A stretch of 64,000 bases of DNA from Candidatus Roseilinea sp. (GTDB lineage: Bacteria; Chloroflexota; Anaerolineae; J036; Brachytrichaceae). The DNA lies in assembly GCA_025998955.1 (NCBI GenBank), contig AP024676.1:2542001-2606000 (forward strand), written 5' to 3'. Below are positions 62,896-64,000 of this stretch, in pieces. The notes below the pieces were generated by a model that saw nothing but the letters and a program-made list of their open reading frames with translations, had not been told where the DNA came from and ran no database searches. The position numbers and the translations under genes were made by a program. Numbering within the stretch: position 1 is the first letter of the stretch; each line of letters starts with the position of its first letter.

Positions 62896-64000
62896 ATGAA
62901 AGCGACCGTCATCGCCGATCTTTTGAACGTGCGTCTGAAACCCAGCCTGGAAGGCATGGTGCTTGGGATGCTGAAGAAGGGCACCGTCGTGGACGTGCTA
63001 TCGGTGCGAGATGGCTGGGCAGCCGTTCCACTGCAGGTCAGTGGTACCAACCTGCGATTCGGCCCGAACGAGAGCGATCAACCCGTCGGCGTCTTCGTAT
63101 CCACAACCTGGCTGGAGTTCGAGAGCGAACCGCCGCCCGACACCGGCGACATCAGCCGGCCGCCGCGCACCACGTTCAAACTCGGCATCCACGCCATGAC
63201 CAACAGCGAAGTGGCGTTCGAGGAAGCCCGGCGAGGCTGCAAGTTCTTCCTGTGCATGAACAACTTTGCCGGCGCCAGCCAGCTCAAGCGCGCTCATCCC
63301 GACGCCGTGGTCATGGTGCGCCGGTTCTTCGAACATGGCGTGGTGCCCAGCGTCGAGCAGATCATCAACGGCCTGGAGGGCGCGACCGACAAGAACCTGA
63401 TTTACATCGGCCTGAACGAAGCCGATCAGCTCGGCCAAGATGGCAACGACCTGCGCCGGCGCGCTCAGCTCGACCTGGAAGTGGCACGGCGCATCAAGCA
63501 GGGCAGCGGCGCGACCTACGCCGCCGGCACCTTCTCCATGGGTTGCCCCGACTTCACCAATCCGGAGACGTGCCAGATCATCCGTGAACTCTACGCGCCG
63601 GCCTACAACAGCGGCCTAATCGCCTTCGACATGCACCTCTACTCGCCCAACCCACAACACATTGATCAGCCTAACGAGTGGAAGTGGTTCGAGCGGCGCT
63701 GGGAATTCTTGTTCACGCGATGTGGCTTCGACCCCAAGGTGCGCGCCATCTACTGCTCTGAATGTGGCCTCGATCAAGGTGGCGTCGGTGGCTTCAAAGC
63801 GCATGCCTACAGCCAGGAGAAATTCCGCGACTGGTGCGACAAATACATCCGGCTGCAAAGTGCGCCGCTGGTGGTGGACGGCAAGTCGTATCCATCGCCG
63901 ATCATCGGTGGGGCGATCTTCCAGGTGAGCGATCGCGATCGCTGGGACGGCTACGAGATCAGTAACTATCTGCCAACGCTGCGCCAGTTCTACGCCGGCC
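62896..64000 (+). CDS. SH3-like domain plus TIM-barrel-type hydrolase (3' end outside window)
   Basis: The frame is open from an ATG at 62896 (GGGAGG six bases upstream) to the window end, 368 codons. Residues 1-65 look like a bacterial SH3 domain (MKATVIADLLNVRLKPSLEG, then VVDVLSVRDGWAAV). Residues from about 95 on resemble a glycosidase-like barrel (FKLGIHAMTNSEVAFEEA, LIYIGLNEADQLG, LIAFDMHLYSPNP, RAIYCSECGLDQGG). Acidic residues in NEAD and SECG lie where such barrels keep catalytic Glu. There is no signal peptide. It could be a wall- or polysaccharide-acting enzyme. The end is missing. Confidence 0.7.
   Translation, partial: MKATVIADLLNVRLKPSLEGMVLGMLKKGTVVDVLSVRDGWAAVPLQVSGTNLRFGPNESDQPVGVFVSTTWLEFESEPPPDTGDISRPPRTTFKLGIHAMTNSEVAFEEARRGCKFFLCMNNFAGASQLKRAHPDAVVMVRRFFEHGVVPSVEQIINGLEGATDKNLIYIGLNEADQLGQDGNDLRRRAQLDLEVARRIKQGSGATYAAGTFSMGCPDFTNPETCQIIRELYAPAYNSGLIAFDMHLYSPNPQHIDQPNEWKWFERRWEFLFTRCGFDPKVRAIYCSECGLDQGGVGGFKAHAYSQEKFRDWCDKYIRLQSAPLVVDGKSYPSPIIGGAIFQVSDRDRWDGYEISNYLPTLRQFYAG

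Noticed and set aside
62516-63050. Minus-strand frames across the tRNA-Gly region
   Set aside because: They run through the tRNA, its promoter and terminator and have no ribosome sites or family features.

Overview
The window is about 64 kb of high-GC bacterial chromosome. Gene content points to a Chloroflexota bacterium, probably an Anaerolineae- or Candidatus Roseilinea-like lineage. The signs are large MalT-like LuxR regulators, several CPBP proteases, a NarL-type kinase with extra membrane helices, Tat/lipoprotein peptide-binding proteins, and many short period-7 repeats between and inside genes. This taxonomic placement is inference; there is no rRNA. One tRNA-Gly (TCC) lies near the right end.

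Left part (1-17.6 kb): a partial nucleotidyltransferase; an MFS exporter overlapping an orphan beta-class DNA methyltransferase; a very large DUF4132/HEAT gene broken by a fresh IS4-family insertion (perfect 17-bp ends, 9-bp target duplication) and by a shift at a ten-base C/G run; proA; a sugar-acid-type operon (RraA-like, UxuA-like, two tandem SDRs); and a secreted 14-unit RCC1 double propeller.

Middle part (17.6-44 kb): an IS5/IS1031-like element with a -1 frameshift signal; a first mau-like locus (MauE, MauD, a Cys-rich Tat protein, then a fused double substrate-binding protein); a NarL-type response regulator and histidine kinase with DUF418, SppA and CPBP genes; and a GH4 glycosidase plus complete oligopeptide-type ABC transporter operon with a six-haem cytochrome lipoprotein inserted between oppC and oppF. 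An M14 carboxypeptidase, a TPR protein and a threonine aldolase follow.

Right part (44-64 kb): a second, fuller mau cluster on a low-GC island (MauA with both TTQ tryptophans, a new 56-residue two-helix protein, a MauF-like membrane protein, a MauB-like propeller, MauE, MauD). Upstream lie a stand-alone LuxR helix-turn-helix protein and a divergent SARP regulator. The island is bracketed by 73-bp direct repeats from a duplicated oxidoreductase/DUF6326 module. Beyond it lie the intact module, a MalT-like regulator, glnS, two ABC-2 permeases, a penicillin-acylase-family hydrolase, tRNA-Gly and a truncated SH3/TIM-barrel-type gene.

The most interesting material is the pair of mau-like loci. Locus 2 looks able to make a tryptophan tryptophylquinone (TTQ) light chain but has no MauG in the window. 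Locus 1 keeps the disulfide-forming partners and a light-chain-like Cys scaffold in which both TTQ tryptophans are absent. A second theme is short period-7 or palindromic repeats that sit in frame inside at least four or five enzyme genes.
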